Shown here: positions 23,636-34,495 of the stretch, piece after piece
Layout: the number at the start of each line of letters is the position of its first letter
Position numbering within the stretch: the stretch's first letter is position 1
Source of the DNA: Microcebus murinus
Taxonomy: Eukaryota > Chordata > Mammalia > Primates > Cheirogaleidae
Direction of reading: 5' to 3'
Assembly: GCF_040939455.1 (NCBI RefSeq)
Contig: NC_134108.1
Location: 4,059,501 to 4,123,500 of the forward strand
Length of the DNA: 64,000 nt
The notes under the pieces: model-generated
What the model saw: the letters and a program-made list of their open reading frames with translations, nothing else
Databases searched by the model: none
Told to the model about the DNA's origin: nothing
Program-made: the position numbers and the translations under genes

Positions 23636-24912
23636 ATTTACTTTTTTATTTTTATTTTTTCATTTTTTTATTTCAGCATAGTATGGGGATACAAAAGTTT
23701 AGGTTATGTATATTGCCCTTCCCCCACCCGAGTCAGAGCTTCAAGCATGTCCATCCCCCAGAAGGTGCACACTGCATCCATTAGGTGTGTCTATACCCAT
23801 CGCCTCCTTTCCCTCCCATCTGCCTGACCCCCAATGAACGTTATACTATCAGCACACTTCAGTGTTGATCAATTAGTGCCAATTTGATGGCGAGTACATC
23901 TGGTGCTTGTTTTTCTATTCTTGTGATACTTCTCTCAGTAGAATGGGCTCCAGCTCTATCCAGGACAATACAAGAGGTGCTAGATCACCATTGTTTTTGG
24001 TGGCAGAGCAGAACTCCATGGTATACATATACCACATTTTATTAATCCACTCGTGTATTGATGGGCACTTGGGTTGTTTCCACATCTTTGTAATTGTGAA
24101 TTGTGCTGCTATAAACATTCTAGTACAGATGTCTTTTTTATGGAATGTCTTTTTTTCCTTCAGGTAGATGCCCAGTAATGGGATGGTGGGATCAAATGGT
24201 AGTTCTACTTGTAGTTCTGTGAGGTACCTCCATATTAATTTCCACAGAGATTGTACCAGTTTGCAGTCCCACCAGCAGTGTAGGAGTGTTCCTATCTCTC
24301 CGCATCCACACCAACATTTATTGTTTCGGGGCTTTTTGATAAAACCCATTCTCATTAGAGTTAAGTGATATCTCACTGTGGTTTTGATTTGCATTTCCTT
24401 GATGATTAAAGATGTTGAGTATTTTTTTAAACATGTTTTTTGGCCATTAGTTTGTCTTATTTTGAAAAGTTTCTGTTCATGTCCTCTGCCCACTTTTTAA
24501 TGTGGTTGTTTGAGTTTTTCTTGCTGATTTTCCTGAGTTCTGTGTACATTCTAGTTATCAGCCCTTTATCAGATGTGTAACATGCAAATATTTTCTCCCA
24601 TTCCGTAGGCTGTCTGTTTGCTCTCGTGATAATTTCTTTGGCTGTGCAGAAGCTTTTTAATTTGATCAGGTCCCATTTATTTATTTTTGTTGATGCTGTG
24701 ATTGCCTTTGGGGTCTTCTTCGTAAATTCTTTGCCTAGGCCAATGTCTATAAGAGTTTTTCCAACATTTTCTTCTAGAATTCTTATGGTTTCATGCCTTA
24801 GGTTTAAGTCTGTTATCCACCGTTAGTTGGTTGATTTTTTATGAGAAGTGCAGGTCTTGTTTCAGTCTTCTACATGTAGCTATCCAGTTTTCCCAGCACC
24901 ATTTATTGAATA
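23636..24912 (-). mobile_element. 5'-truncated LINE-1 3' end, antisense
   Basis: T-rich tail (23636-23675), L1 3'-UTR, then ORF2 C-terminal coding on the minus strand up to about 24912, where it is truncated and abuts an old Alu piece. Compared with the L1 at 9959, it is less damaged: an open frame of 192 codons remains (see 23915-24493). It is about 1.28 kb, far short of a full L1 (about 6 kb), and cannot be autonomous. Confidence 0.92.
23915..24493 (-). pseudogene. L1 ORF2 C-terminal remnant with intact Cys-rich motif
   Basis: A 192-codon minus-strand frame within the L1. It encodes the C-terminal segment of ORF2p, downstream of the endonuclease and reverse-transcriptase domains, which are absent. 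Residues C60, C64, H72 and C77 fit the C-x3-C-x7-H-x4-C motif conserved at the C-terminus of mammalian ORF2 proteins. The flanking PSIHEWINKMWYMYTMEF and DPTIPLLGI stretches are typical of ORF2. The frame ends after EVSQE at a TAG where related copies here read a tryptophan (35022-35207 has SQDWKNK), so the last residues are lost. The methionine start is internal to ORF2 and has no biological meaning. Not expected to function. Confidence 0.9.
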
Positions 24913-25018
24913 AAGCAAGAGGATCCCTTGAGCCCAGGAGTTGTTGGAGGCTGCAGTGAGCCATGATCATGCCACTGCACCTCAGTCTGGGTGACAGAAT
25001 GAGACCCTGTTTCTAAAC
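24913..25018 (+). mobile_element. Old Alu right-arm fragment (no lemur block)
   Basis: Sense Alu words: 'gaggatcccttgagcccagg', 'ggctgcagtgagccatgatc', 'ccactgcacctcagtctggg', 'gagaccctgtttcta'. It resembles the older pan-primate right arm (gcagtgagccatgatcatgcc), whereas the lemur Alu at 60261 reads ttgctgtgagctaggctgacg at the same place. It starts directly at the truncated end of the L1. Confidence 0.8.
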
Positions 25019-25029
25019 ATTTTTTTGTA

Positions 25030-26030
25030 AGTTAAAAAAGAGAAGAAGAATGTGGTATTGCCATAGAACTAAACAAATGAGCTAAAATGAAAGAGAGGTA
25101 CACACATATGGATGCTTGATTTACAAGGCGAATATGATTATTAATAGATTATCCAAAATCTATTAGGAATCAATTGGTTATTCATATGGAAGAGAAAAGA
25201 TAGTAACTTTTCCTATATATTAATTTCACCACATATAAGAATCAGTTCTGAAGTAGACTGAATTTAAAGTGAAAGGCAAACTTTGTAAACTTAGAAGACA
25301 ATATAAGTAATTTTTAAAACATTATAGAGTAGTAAATGCTTTCTTAAACATATTGCAAAAAGTACAAAACATAATAAAGAAAAAAGATTTGTAAATTTGA
25401 CTATGTTAAAATTAAAAATTTGCATCCATCAAAAGTATAAAAGAAAGCCATAAACTCAGAGGAGATATTTGTAATACATATAACTAACAAAGGATTAGAA
25501 TCCAGAGTACATACACACACACACACACACACATAGATCCACGTTAACTTATATATTTATATATGTGTTATATACATATACATAGGTGATATATATGTAG
25601 ATGTGTATATTCTATAAATCAATAAAAATACAAAACTATGCAATTAAAAGTGATCAAAAGACTGGAATAGAAACTTTGCAAAGTAGGAAACAGGAATGGC
25701 CAATAAATTCTGTATATCAGATCAGTGAAAATTTAAAACTCTGCCAATATCCAGGGTTGTGGAGTTGGGGGGTGGGCTACAAACACTTTGGGAAAGATTT
25801 TAGCAGTGTCTAGTAAAGTTCAACATATTTCTACATTGCCATTCCTCTTCTCAAAAACCTTACAGATGAGCAACAAGGTACACATACAATGTTCATAACA
25901 ACATAGCTCATAATGTCCAAAAATGTAACATCTTCCAATAGACATGTGCTATATCTGTACAGTGGAATATTACATATTGTAATGAATACAGTAATGACTA
26001 ATTAATACAGTTAAAGCATTCCTACATAGA
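25030..26030 (+). mobile_element. Old L1 (L1M-type) ORF2 3' part, sense
   Basis: Sense L1 words: 'aatttgactatgttaaaatt', 'tttgcatccatcaaaagtat', 'ggaatggccaataaattctg', 'catagctcataatgtccaaa', 'tgtacagtggaatattacat'. Interrupted by a (CA)n and TA-rich patch. Many stops; older than the antisense L1 to its left. Confidence 0.75.
25513..25533. repeat. (AC)n microsatellite
   Basis: About ten uninterrupted AC units, followed by TATA-rich imperfect repeats to about 25610, inside an old L1. Confidence 0.95.
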
Positions 26031-26039
26031 TGTTTGTGG

Positions 26040-26670
26040 GTGGTGTTATTGAGATTTTAGTAGACAATTCTGGGAGGATGAGATGACTGTGGACTCCAGA
26101 CAAATAGTATGAGCTGAAAAGCTTAAAAGTTCAGAGGATTTATAGAGCTTGTCGGAAACAGACTTTGCAAGCACAGAGTTGGCCCTGGCCCCATCGTAAG
26201 AGATGTGGAAACGGAACATCTGGGTTTCTGCTGGACACAGAAGTGGAAGAAATGCCCACAGCTCTGAAGCAAGAGCAAGCATTCCAGAGAGTTAAGCAGG
26301 AGTCAGAAGAGGAAGCCAAAGAAATCAGGAGAAGGAAAAGGAAGGATCCTGCAAGGAAAGCCGGAAAGGCTGGCTCAGGAGGCGATGAACTATGGGAGCA
26401 GGAACACGAGCGCCATGAATTCCAGCGTCATCATGAAAACAAGTGATTATTGTGTTCGAAAACTTTCATTTCCTAAAATTAAAAATGACCTGAAGCAAAT
26501 GTAAGTGAAAAGTCATCCTTTCTTTAAATCTGGATGATAAAATAGCATGTTTGTATTGGTCTCTATTGTCTGAGGGATATTTGAAATAGTTCTTCATATA
26601 AAACATTGTATATATTTTTATTCTCCAAAAATTAAAACTTTTCTAAATTTTTCGCATTGACAAAAAAAAA
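26040..26670 (+). pseudogene. Possible processed pseudogene of unidentified gene
   Basis: A plus frame from 26165 to 26446 (93 codons) ends in a very charged, lysine/arginine/glutamate-rich stretch (EEEAKEIRRRKRKDPARKAG). It is followed by about 200 bp of AT-rich DNA, an attaaa hexamer near 26630 and an A-run at 26661-26669. Frame, AT-rich trailer, hexamer and A-tail in that order would fit a retrocopied mRNA. Against this, I do not recognise the protein, no target duplication is evident, and the 5' limit is a guess. The frame upstream of the first Met is also open for some distance. It may equally be chance. Confidence 0.3.
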
Positions 26671-28116
26671 TTACTGAACAGAAATTGCACTTTTTGGCCA
26701 CCCTGCCCTGCTGGTAGACTTCGACTTGAACTGCTCAAGTGGTTGAAGCCACTAGCTCCTTGCCTGTCCAAAATGAAGCTACTTTGCTTGAACCTTGATT
26801 TCTAGGAGAAAATAGGGGGATTGACTCAGCTGCTCCAGTGATCATTAATAAATAACCAAAAAAAGATGATTTGGTGATTTTTCAATAGTCTCACGTGTAA
26901 TGGATCTTTAATAAATGAAAACAAAGAATATTTGTCAGTATCTTTGTGCAGGGAATTGAGAAAATTACTTTAAAAAAACCCAAATTTTGTAAAGCAATCA
27001 GTTGACCTACCAACTTGTCTAAGAAGTTACATGTGAGGTGGCCACCTCTTGCTACAGTAGAAGGTCCCAGTGCCCCGACCTGCAATCCCCCTCACAGTGT
27101 CACCTGATGGAGTGGTGATGCCGTGGTCACAGCGTCGGCCCTGCCTGAGTGCCAATCTGATCTCATTCTTCTGTTCCTGGAGGTTCCTCCTGTACAGTAT
27201 TGTCATGTTGCTGCTGCAGCCATCAGTCTGGGCCACTTAATGCTAAATTTATCTCAGGAGGTGGTAAGTTCTCTTTGGACAGTTAAGGCATCTGGAAGAG
27301 CCATCATCTCTCTTTGAGGTATTTTTCTCCACTAGCATTGTAAAGCAACCCTGCCCCTGGCATCGTTAAACCCAAGAGAAAGGAGATTTAACTGCACTTG
27401 GCAATAAAAAAAAAAAAAGTTAAAGAGATAAGCTAATGGCACAAAAATAACAGAAGCCTTTCTGCTGTTTCTTCAGCAGAAAGAGGCCAAAAAAATCACT
27501 GGCTTTATTAACAAAGGTTTGCATCCAAGCACAGTGAGAGCTGCTCACTCCACTATCGGTCCAGTTAGTGGGAGGACAGCTCACCAGAGGAGGTGGTGGG
27601 GAGAAGGGACTGTGAGAAGGTGCTCAGCTTTCACAGAGCTGCAGTCAGGGGCAGAGAGGTATAGTTCTTACAATCTTTATACATCACCAAAGAGAGAAAA
27701 TACACAGATAGGTAAGACGTACTGAAAGTTCTTGAAAGAGACATCTTTGCTATTAACAGTTATGAGCAATAATAATCTAAAACTTAGTTTCGTGTGTGGT
27801 ATTCCATTGGGATGGAGAAAGTCAGGAGAGAAAAATGTCACCTACACCCTAATAATGATAAAAAGGGGTTAATCTACAAAATCCTAATTTTCTTGAGTTC
27901 ATCAGACAGGTAAGGCCACAAGGCAACCAAATGCACTGAACTTCCAAAAGTAACAAGCTCCTCCAAGAAGAGATGGAACATAGAGAATTACTTCTTTGAC
28001 AGAGCATGAAAGAGGCAGCCACCAGGAAAGTGAGTAAGAAGAAAACAGCTAATATTTTAATGAATACTGATGGCCAAATGTGGACAAATATGGTTGTTAG
28101 AGTAACTGGAAGATAG
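26671..28116. other. Unassigned sequence
   Basis: Includes an A-run at 27407-27419. A 69-codon minus frame at 27027-27236 is not recognised. No repeat family identified. Confidence 0.5.
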
Positions 28117-28333
28117 CAGGTTAGGGGTCAGTAAATTTTTTCTTAGAAGTCCAGATAGCAAATGTCTTAGGATTGTCAAGCCATATGATCTGTGTTGCAA
28201 ACATTCAGCTCTGCTGTGGTAGCACAAAAGTAGCTATTGATAACACACAGGCAAATGAGTGTGGCTGTGTTCTTGTAAATTTTATTTACAAAAATAAGTG
28301 GGAGCCCCAAGTGGTGTAGTTCACTGATCCCTG
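28117..28333 (+). mobile_element. hAT-Charlie-like non-autonomous DNA transposon fossil
   Basis: Ends 'ggggtcagtaaa' (left) and 'ttcactgatccctg' (right) are inverted-repeat-like. Interior words: 'agaagtccagatagcaaatg', 'ttgtcaagccatatgatctg', 'gtggctgtgttcttgtaaat', 'ttttatttacaaaaataagt'. Same family and orientation as 7746-7951, but this copy retains clearer ends. No transposase. Confidence 0.8.
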
Positions 28334-28514
28334 ATTGGGTGCGTCCCACTGTCTTAGATGGAATCCAATCTGGTATAATCCTATTTTACTTGGCTGCCTG
28401 CAATGGACAGGCAATGGGCATAGTGGCTGAGTAAAAGCTAGCTTCAGCAATTTGCATGAAAATCAAGAAAGCTGAACCAAGTTTCCACTCATTTAGAAGT
28501 GAATATTACCTTGA

Positions 28515-28900
28515 ACAATCATATCTTAGCCTGCTATGGCAGCTACAACAAAATGTACAGCCTGGGTGGCTTAAACAGCAGGTATTTATTGCTCACAGTT
28601 CTGGAAGCTGAAAGCCCAAGATCAAAATGCCAGCCTCTTAGGTTCCCCAGCAGGGGCCTTCGTCTTAGTTTACAGTCAGCTGCTTTGTCACCGTGTTCCC
28701 AAATGGAGGAGAGATGGGTGGCTCTGGTCTTTCTCCCTTTCTGACAAGGACACTAATGCTATCATGAGGGCCCTACTCCATGACCTCATCTATACCTAAT
28801 TACCTTCTTAAAGGCTCCACCTCCTAATGCCATTGCCTTGGGGGGTTAGAGCTTCAATATATGAATTTTGGAAAGACATAAAATCTTGGTCCATAACAAT
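28515..28900 (-). mobile_element. MLT1-type MaLR LTR, antisense
   Basis: Landmarks in order: 'gcctgctatggcagctacaa', 'ctgggtggcttaaacagcag', 'tgctcacagttctggaagct', 'gacaaggacactaatgctat', 'gagggccctactccatgacc', 'aatatatgaattttggaaag'. Solo, diverged. Confidence 0.85.
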
Positions 28901-29798
28901 TCCAGAGTCTACCATTTAAGCATATACCAGCCAGGTTCCATCAGGAGAACAGACACTGTGAGAGGATGAGGGGCACTGAAACACCACAGTGAGCACAGAC
29001 TGTAACGACACCCAGTCCTCAGAAGGATCTCATAGCCACACACCTGTGTGACTGTAGCTCAGGTAAAGGGAACTTCTAGACATCTCAAAAACCAGGGGAA
29101 ACAGAGGCTGGGTTGACAATGAGACAGAGCAAATCCAAAGCATCATGATGGCATGCCCGCTAGCACCAGGGCTCCTAGACCAGAGAAAATAGAGTCCCGG
29201 CTATTGTCCCCCTTGCAGTGCCAGGGGTGCCATCCCAATTGCAGATTCGAGGTCTGAGGAAAAGCCCTCCACATGCTTCCAGAAAGCCAGCTCCTTCCAG
29301 GGCATGGAGCAAGACCACAAACAGGAGCTGGAGAAGTCTTGGAGCTCTCACTTCTTTGTAGGTACCACTTCTGTAGGCCCTCAGCCAAGCATCTGGTGGC
29401 TTTCTTGCATCTGTGTTGGTCACCAGGGCCAGCAATGGAAGAAGAGAGTAAGGGAAAACAGGGAGTGCAGGATCTTGTCTGTCTGTCTCACCATATGTCA
29501 CCAAGACCACCTCGAAGAGTAGCAGCTGCTGCTCCAGTTTTGCCTACAAGGTTCTGCATGAATTCCTCTTCTGGGCAATGCTAACCTAGAAAGGTTATTC
29601 CAGTTGTCATATTTCCAGTATGACAAGTTGACACAGAATAAACTACTACAAAGTAATTTTTTCTGGCAGAGTGAGTTATTCCCAGCTAATCTGTCCTGGG
29701 AACTTTGGATCAATTTGTCGTTGTTGTTCCAATTTCCTCACCAGGTAAAGGGCTCTTCGTCACTCCATTGGACCTTAAATTCCCTGAGGTTTCCAGGA
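28901..29798. other. Unassigned sequence
   Basis: No recognised repeat. Overlapping short frames on both strands (e.g. 29175-29510 minus, 29273-29584 plus) have no domain. The start (ggttccatcaggagaacaga) might be retroviral-related internal sequence next to the MLT1, but I cannot support that. Confidence 0.4.
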
Positions 29799-29804
29799 TT
29801 TGAG

Positions 29805-30472
29805 TGTCGTGGCCCGTTTACAGGATGGAGGATGAACACAGAACACAAAACACAAATGCAGAACACAAAAACTCAGACACACATACAGACGGTTGACTCG
29901 AGTAATAATACACTGGGTCAGTTTTATTTTTATACTCTAAAAAATTAAAGTTAATTCCTTGTACGTAACCACCCAGGCATTGCAGCAATGACCATAAATT
30001 CCAGAATAGCCTTAGGGAAGCAGATATCCCCTGGCTCAAGGTTTCCAGGTGGTTGCTCTAGGCGCTAGGTATAGATCACAGACCGAGATTACCAAGAATG
30101 GGCAAGGTGAGCCACAGGGGGCATTTTTCATCCCCAGCTTCTCTTAGGGTGACCCCCTAAGATCTTCAGCTGAATTCTGGCGACTGTACCTCGCTTAGGT
30201 CGCCCCTCCCTTGAGGGGTCTTACCCGTCATTGACACCAGCCATCTTATAGGGTGTTTATCGTGTGGCCTCCAGACCCCCAATGCCGTGGGGCAGGACAG
30301 CTCAGCTTGCTTACTTGCAGCTCAGGTCCTTTGTTATGCCTCTAGGCAACAGCTTTGTTTATCACAGGGAGCCTGTCCGGAACACATTACTTTCAAATGC
30401 TCTGGACAGAACACGTACATTACTCACTAACTTTAATTCTTAAACTAGGAAAATGTATGTCAGTCCCCTACA
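29805..30472 (-). mobile_element. Solo LTR of a class II-like endogenous retrovirus
   Basis: A 668-bp unit begins TGTCGTGG and ends CCCCTACA on the plus strand, so both ends have the TG...CA retroviral form. It is flanked by a perfect 6-bp duplication tttgag (29799-29804 and 30473-30478). Six-bp duplications are typical of ERV class II (betaretrovirus-like) integrases; other classes usually make 4-5 bp. Transcription direction is assigned to the minus strand because TATAAAAATAAA-type signals there are followed by a T/G-rich region. No internal gag-pol-env sequence is present, so this is the product of recombination between two LTRs. I cannot name the family. Confidence 0.88.
29923..29934 (-). 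promoter_or_regulatory. Overlapping TATA-like box and AATAAA in the solo LTR
   Basis: Minus strand reads TATAAAAATAAA (reverse complement of tttatttttata). It could serve as the TATA box, the poly(A) signal, or both, as in compact LTRs with a short R region. A T/G-rich stretch (29830-29890 on the plus strand as C/A-rich) lies downstream, as expected of a poly(A) downstream element. Function not shown. Confidence 0.55.
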
Positions 30473-30478
30473 TTTGAG

Positions 30479-32184
30479 GGCTGGACATTTGAGATGGAGA
30501 ACCCTGGTGTCTCTGAGCCCCAGCTGGTGAGTCCGTGGGTGGAGGCTCCAAACTCAGGGAACTGCAGCTTTCCAGGGGGTGCCAGGAGAAGCCACCATAG
30601 GCAGCAGGCGGCACCCGGTCTAACTACCACTCTCTTCCCAATGGCCAGGTCTGGGGACATGGGCCAAGACATTTTCTCCAGCTAGTCCCATCGGCACTGG
30701 CCCAGGGCCCTTTTCCAAAACTCTTGCAGCCTCCTGGACCTGAGGGCAGTGTTCCAGCTCCCCCGGCTCACTTACAACGTCTAACCTCCAGAGACACAAG
30801 ACTGGCCCCAGGAACACAGAGTCCCTGTCCCTCCCTGAAGGACCTGGGGCCACCATTTTCAGTCTCTCTTGTACACAGCTCCTTCTGGGGCATCACAACT
30901 CCATTGTGGGTGTTTTCCTCTTTTTAACAAAACGCCACCTTTTTAGGCTAATCCCAGTTATGCGACCTGAGCTTGATCTTCTAAAGGCGCTGCCTTCACT
31001 TCTGTCAAGGTGACCGTCAGCGTTACAAGGTGACTGTCAGCGTTACAAGGTGACTTTCCTGCGTTTCAGCACAGGGCCCTCCCTCTGTTGAGGAGGAGAA
31101 CAGGCACCCACTCACAGGCCCCCTCAGCCTGTGGCGGCCACCCCTCTGGCAGCACCCGTGAGTGTGTCATCATCTGCTTCCTTCTGCGTGGCAGGGGCGA
31201 TGCCATCCACGCACGTGGGAGAGGACATGCTCGTGAGGAAGCAGGGGTGTGACTCACCAGATGGCGGTGTGCACCGTGGGGGAGTAAGGACTGGGCACGT
31301 ACAGTGACAGAGCGAGGGCTTCAGGAAGTTGGCACGGCAGTGAAGGAAACAACGGGCTCCGGAGCCCAAACCCTGCACGAACAGAGCAGCGCGTGGACGG
31401 GCCCGGGAGGGGTACCCACACGGGGCCTTGAGGAGGCAGGTCTGGATGGAAAGCGCCATTTGCATCCATACAGTTCAAGTCCCACAGTCTGTTTTTAAGA
31501 AGGTTTTCTTAAAGTTAACACTTTCTCCTTTCACAAATCTGTCTGGAAATACACAATGGCTCAAACACCAAAACATTTTATGCCTTGCTCATTTAACAAT
31601 GTTGGATGGTTCCAAGTCGGCAGGGGCGGAAGAGTTAGAGTGTTGAGAAGTTTTGCTCTGTGAAATCATTCAGAGACTGGTTTGCCGTGGGCTCCCCTGC
31701 CCTCAACACATGAAGTCATCTAAGTATTTGCCATTGGGTCAGAGGATGGAAAAGATCATGATGTGGGAATATGTGTAAGCCAGGCTGACGTGGCTCATGT
31801 CATTTCCACAGCTATTGTGTTGCTTCCGTCGGCAATGGAGAAGATTAGAAACTACTGTCTGTCTGTGTGTGCCCAGGAAGGAGGGAGAACAGGGACTGTT
31901 TGCAATGCTAGTGTTTGCGGCAGAGAAGATGCTCGGGGAATACTGAGGGTTCAGAGACAAAGACAGAGCAAGGGACCCGAGGTTCTGGTGCAGTGGAAGC
32001 AGTAGGTGAAAATAGGTGAGTATTGTTGGTTCGGGAGGGACATGCATCGGAGGCTGAGATTTCAGCAATGGAGCAGAGCAAAGTCTACGTAAAGCTCAAG
32101 AGCTGGCTCTGGAGTTGACAGTGTACGTGGTGTAAGTGCCCTCACTGCTGACAAAAATGAGAAAGCTAAATTCAGCAGCAGGAA
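30479..32184. other. Unassigned sequence, partly GC-rich
   Basis: 30480-31480 has higher G+C than average for the window with scattered CpGs. Frames on both strands overlap and are not recognised. No repeat family except the short tandem at 31006. Confidence 0.45.
31006..31055. repeat. 20-bp tandem repeat, about 2.5 copies
   Basis: The unit caaggtgac(c/t)gtcagcgtta starts at 31006 and 31026, with a partial third copy from 31046 (caaggtgact). Only one base differs between the full units. Confidence 0.95.
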
Positions 32185-32405
32185 CATAATAGCCAGCACG
32201 TACTGAACATCTGCCATATGCAAGATGCTAAACCCTTGGCTTGTCTTGAGCCTTGAAATAGCCCTATTGGCTTGAAACAATTATTATTGTCACTTTGCAG
32301 ATAAGAAAAGTGAGACACAGAAAAAGATTGATTAGCAAGATTCCCAGGCTGTTTAAACCAGGAGGTTTGGTACAGTCAAGACCCAAGCTCCCAACCAGTA
32401 GCCGC
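32185..32405 (-). mobile_element. MIR SINE, antisense
   Basis: Nearly complete antisense order: 'agccagcacgtactgaacat', 'tgccatatgcaagatgctaa', 'ttattattgtcactttgcag', 'ataagaaaagtgagacacag', then 'gacccaagctcccaacca'. Confidence 0.8.
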
Positions 32406-32904
32406 ACAATCTTTATGAGAGGGTAAAACTTTAATTAGAGAGAAAAGGTTTAGCCAGGTGTGCCACAAGTGTGCAAGAGGTGGGTGAATCAAAACCAGAA
32501 ACACGAGAACCTAAAATGAAGCGCGAGCCCATACTGACGTCTCCAGCACGTCTCCATCATCACCATGTGGCTTCCTCCAGGCGTCTCCTTTGCTTATTTG
32601 TAAATTTCCAATTCAGCGCTAGAAATATGGCTCCCACCATCCGCCATTCATCCACTTAATTGTTCAAATGCAGGAGACAGGTATAGTAGTGTCAGGATTA
32701 TTAACCGGTAGCCCCCATGGGAACCAACTTCGTCAACTAGAGTACAGTGTTTATGCACAGTTTATTTTGCCTTTAATCTTGCAGACCACACTGAGTTTCG
32801 AAGTTATTTACATCAGCACCTTCCACCTCCTTCAGTGAGATTGTTTCACACATTTGTCATACAGTTAGATTCTTTTGTCACATTCTTCCTTCTATCCTGG
32901 CGTC
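32406..32904. other. Unassigned sequence
   Basis: No recognised gene or repeat family. Confidence 0.5.
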
Positions 32905-33170
32905 TCATGACCTCCTAAGTTATTTTTTTCATTGCATACATTAAGTTTTACCTTTTTGTGCTGTGAAGTTCTATGGGTTTGGATGCATGTGTCACGCACC
33001 CACATTTATGTAGCATTCAGAACAGCCCCACTGTTCCCCCAATTCCCCTGTGCTTCACTGCTCAACTTCCCCGCTCCCTAACCCCTGGCAACTAGTGGCC
33101 TTTTTATTGTGGCTATGGTTTTGCCTTTTGTATAACATCTTATATTTGGAATTGCAAAGTATGTAGGCTT
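32905..33170 (-). mobile_element. L1M-type fragment, antisense (first of two)
   Basis: Antisense L1 words: 'acctttttgtgctgtgaagt', 'tagcattcagaacagcccca', 'ctaacccctggcaactagtg', 'gcaaagtatgtaggcttttc'. It stops at the same L1 position that reappears at 33567 in the next copy (ccaaagtatgtagccttttc), so this is a separate copy. Confidence 0.75.
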
Positions 33171-34470
33171 TTCTAAAAATAAATAACAAACTTAATATTA
33201 GTATAGTTTTAGATTCACGGCATAGTTGAACAGATAATGCATAGAGTTCTGTATACCCCTCCGCCTCCACTGCCCCCCCAATTTCCATATTATTAACATC
33301 TTGCATTCGTGTGCTGCTGTTGTGACAATCAGTGCACAAATACTGATGCATTATTATTAACTATGGTCCGTACTTTCCTTCTGGATTTTGGTAAATATAT
33401 AATAGCACATACCCACCATTACAGAATGGTGTCATCACCTTGAAAGTCTCAGTGCCTTGGCTATTCATCCCTTCCTCCCGCCCTCCCTTGAACTCCTGCA
33501 AACCACTGACCTTTTTGCTGTCTCTGCAGTGTTGCCTTCCCAAAATGTCATATTTTTGGCATTCCAAAGTATGTAGCCTTTTCAGTCTGGCTCCTTCCAC
33601 TTATAAGTGCACATTGCATTGATGGTTCCTTTGTATCTTTCCATGGCTTCATACTTCATTTATTTTTACTATTGACTAATATTCCACTCTATGGATATAT
33701 CACAGTTTATCCATTCACCTATTAAAGGATATCCTGCTTACTTCCAATTTTTGGCGATTATGAATAAAGCTGTTGTATATATTTGCCTGCAAGTTTTTGT
33801 GTGGACATAAATTTTTAACTCACTTGGGTAAATGTGAAGGAGTGCAGTTGTTAAGAGCATGGTTAGCATTATAAGAAACTGCCATCCTGTCTTCCTGAGT
33901 GGCTGGTTGTACCATTTTACATTCCTGCTAACAATGAGTGAGTGTCCTGTTGCTCCACATGCTCACCAGCAATCAGTGATTAGTGTTTTAAATTTGGGGT
34001 GTTCTAATAGGTATATAGTTGTATCTTATGGTTGTTTTAATTCACATTTCCCTGATGACCTATAACATTGAGAATTTTTCATATGTACACTTACTGTCTA
34101 TATATCTTCTTTGGTGAAGTATCTTTTCAGATATTTTGCCCACATTTTAATTGGATTATTTCCTTATTGTTGAGTTTTAAATATTCTTTGTATATTTTGG
34201 ATACAAGTCCTTTATCATGCACTTTGCAGATAGTTTCTCCTAGTCTGAGGTTTGTCTCTCCATTTTCTTAACAGTGTTTCTGTCAGAGCAGAGCAGTTTT
34301 AATTTTGTAAAATCAAATTATCACTTTTTTTACTTCAGAGATCATACCTTTAATGGTGTACCTAAAACTCATCACCAAATCAAACGTTACTTAGGTTGTC
34401 TTCCCTGCTTTCTTCTAGAAGTTTTTTTGCATTTTCTTATTCAATATTAAATTGTTTACAGTGCTTCAGT
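33171..34470 (-). mobile_element. L1M-type fragment, antisense (second of two)
   Basis: A fuller antisense copy: 'tagattcacggcatagttga', 'gcaaaccactgacctttttg', 'tatcacagtttatccattca', 'gtaccattttacattcctgc', 'catttccctgatgacctata', 'caagtcctttatcatgcact'. Contains 3'-UTR and ORF2 C-terminal material. No long frame. Older than the lemur-lineage L1s. Confidence 0.85.
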
Positions 34471-34495
34471 GTAAGAACTCCTGTGGCATGGAAAT

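Noticed and set aside
27027..27236. Minus frame of 69 codons as a retrocopy
   Set aside because: Not recognised and without an A-tail or target duplication.
29805..30472. Assignment of the solo LTR to the lemur endogenous lentivirus
   Set aside because: Lentiviral integration normally makes a 5-bp duplication, while 6 bp are seen here, and I have no sequence-level reason to link it.
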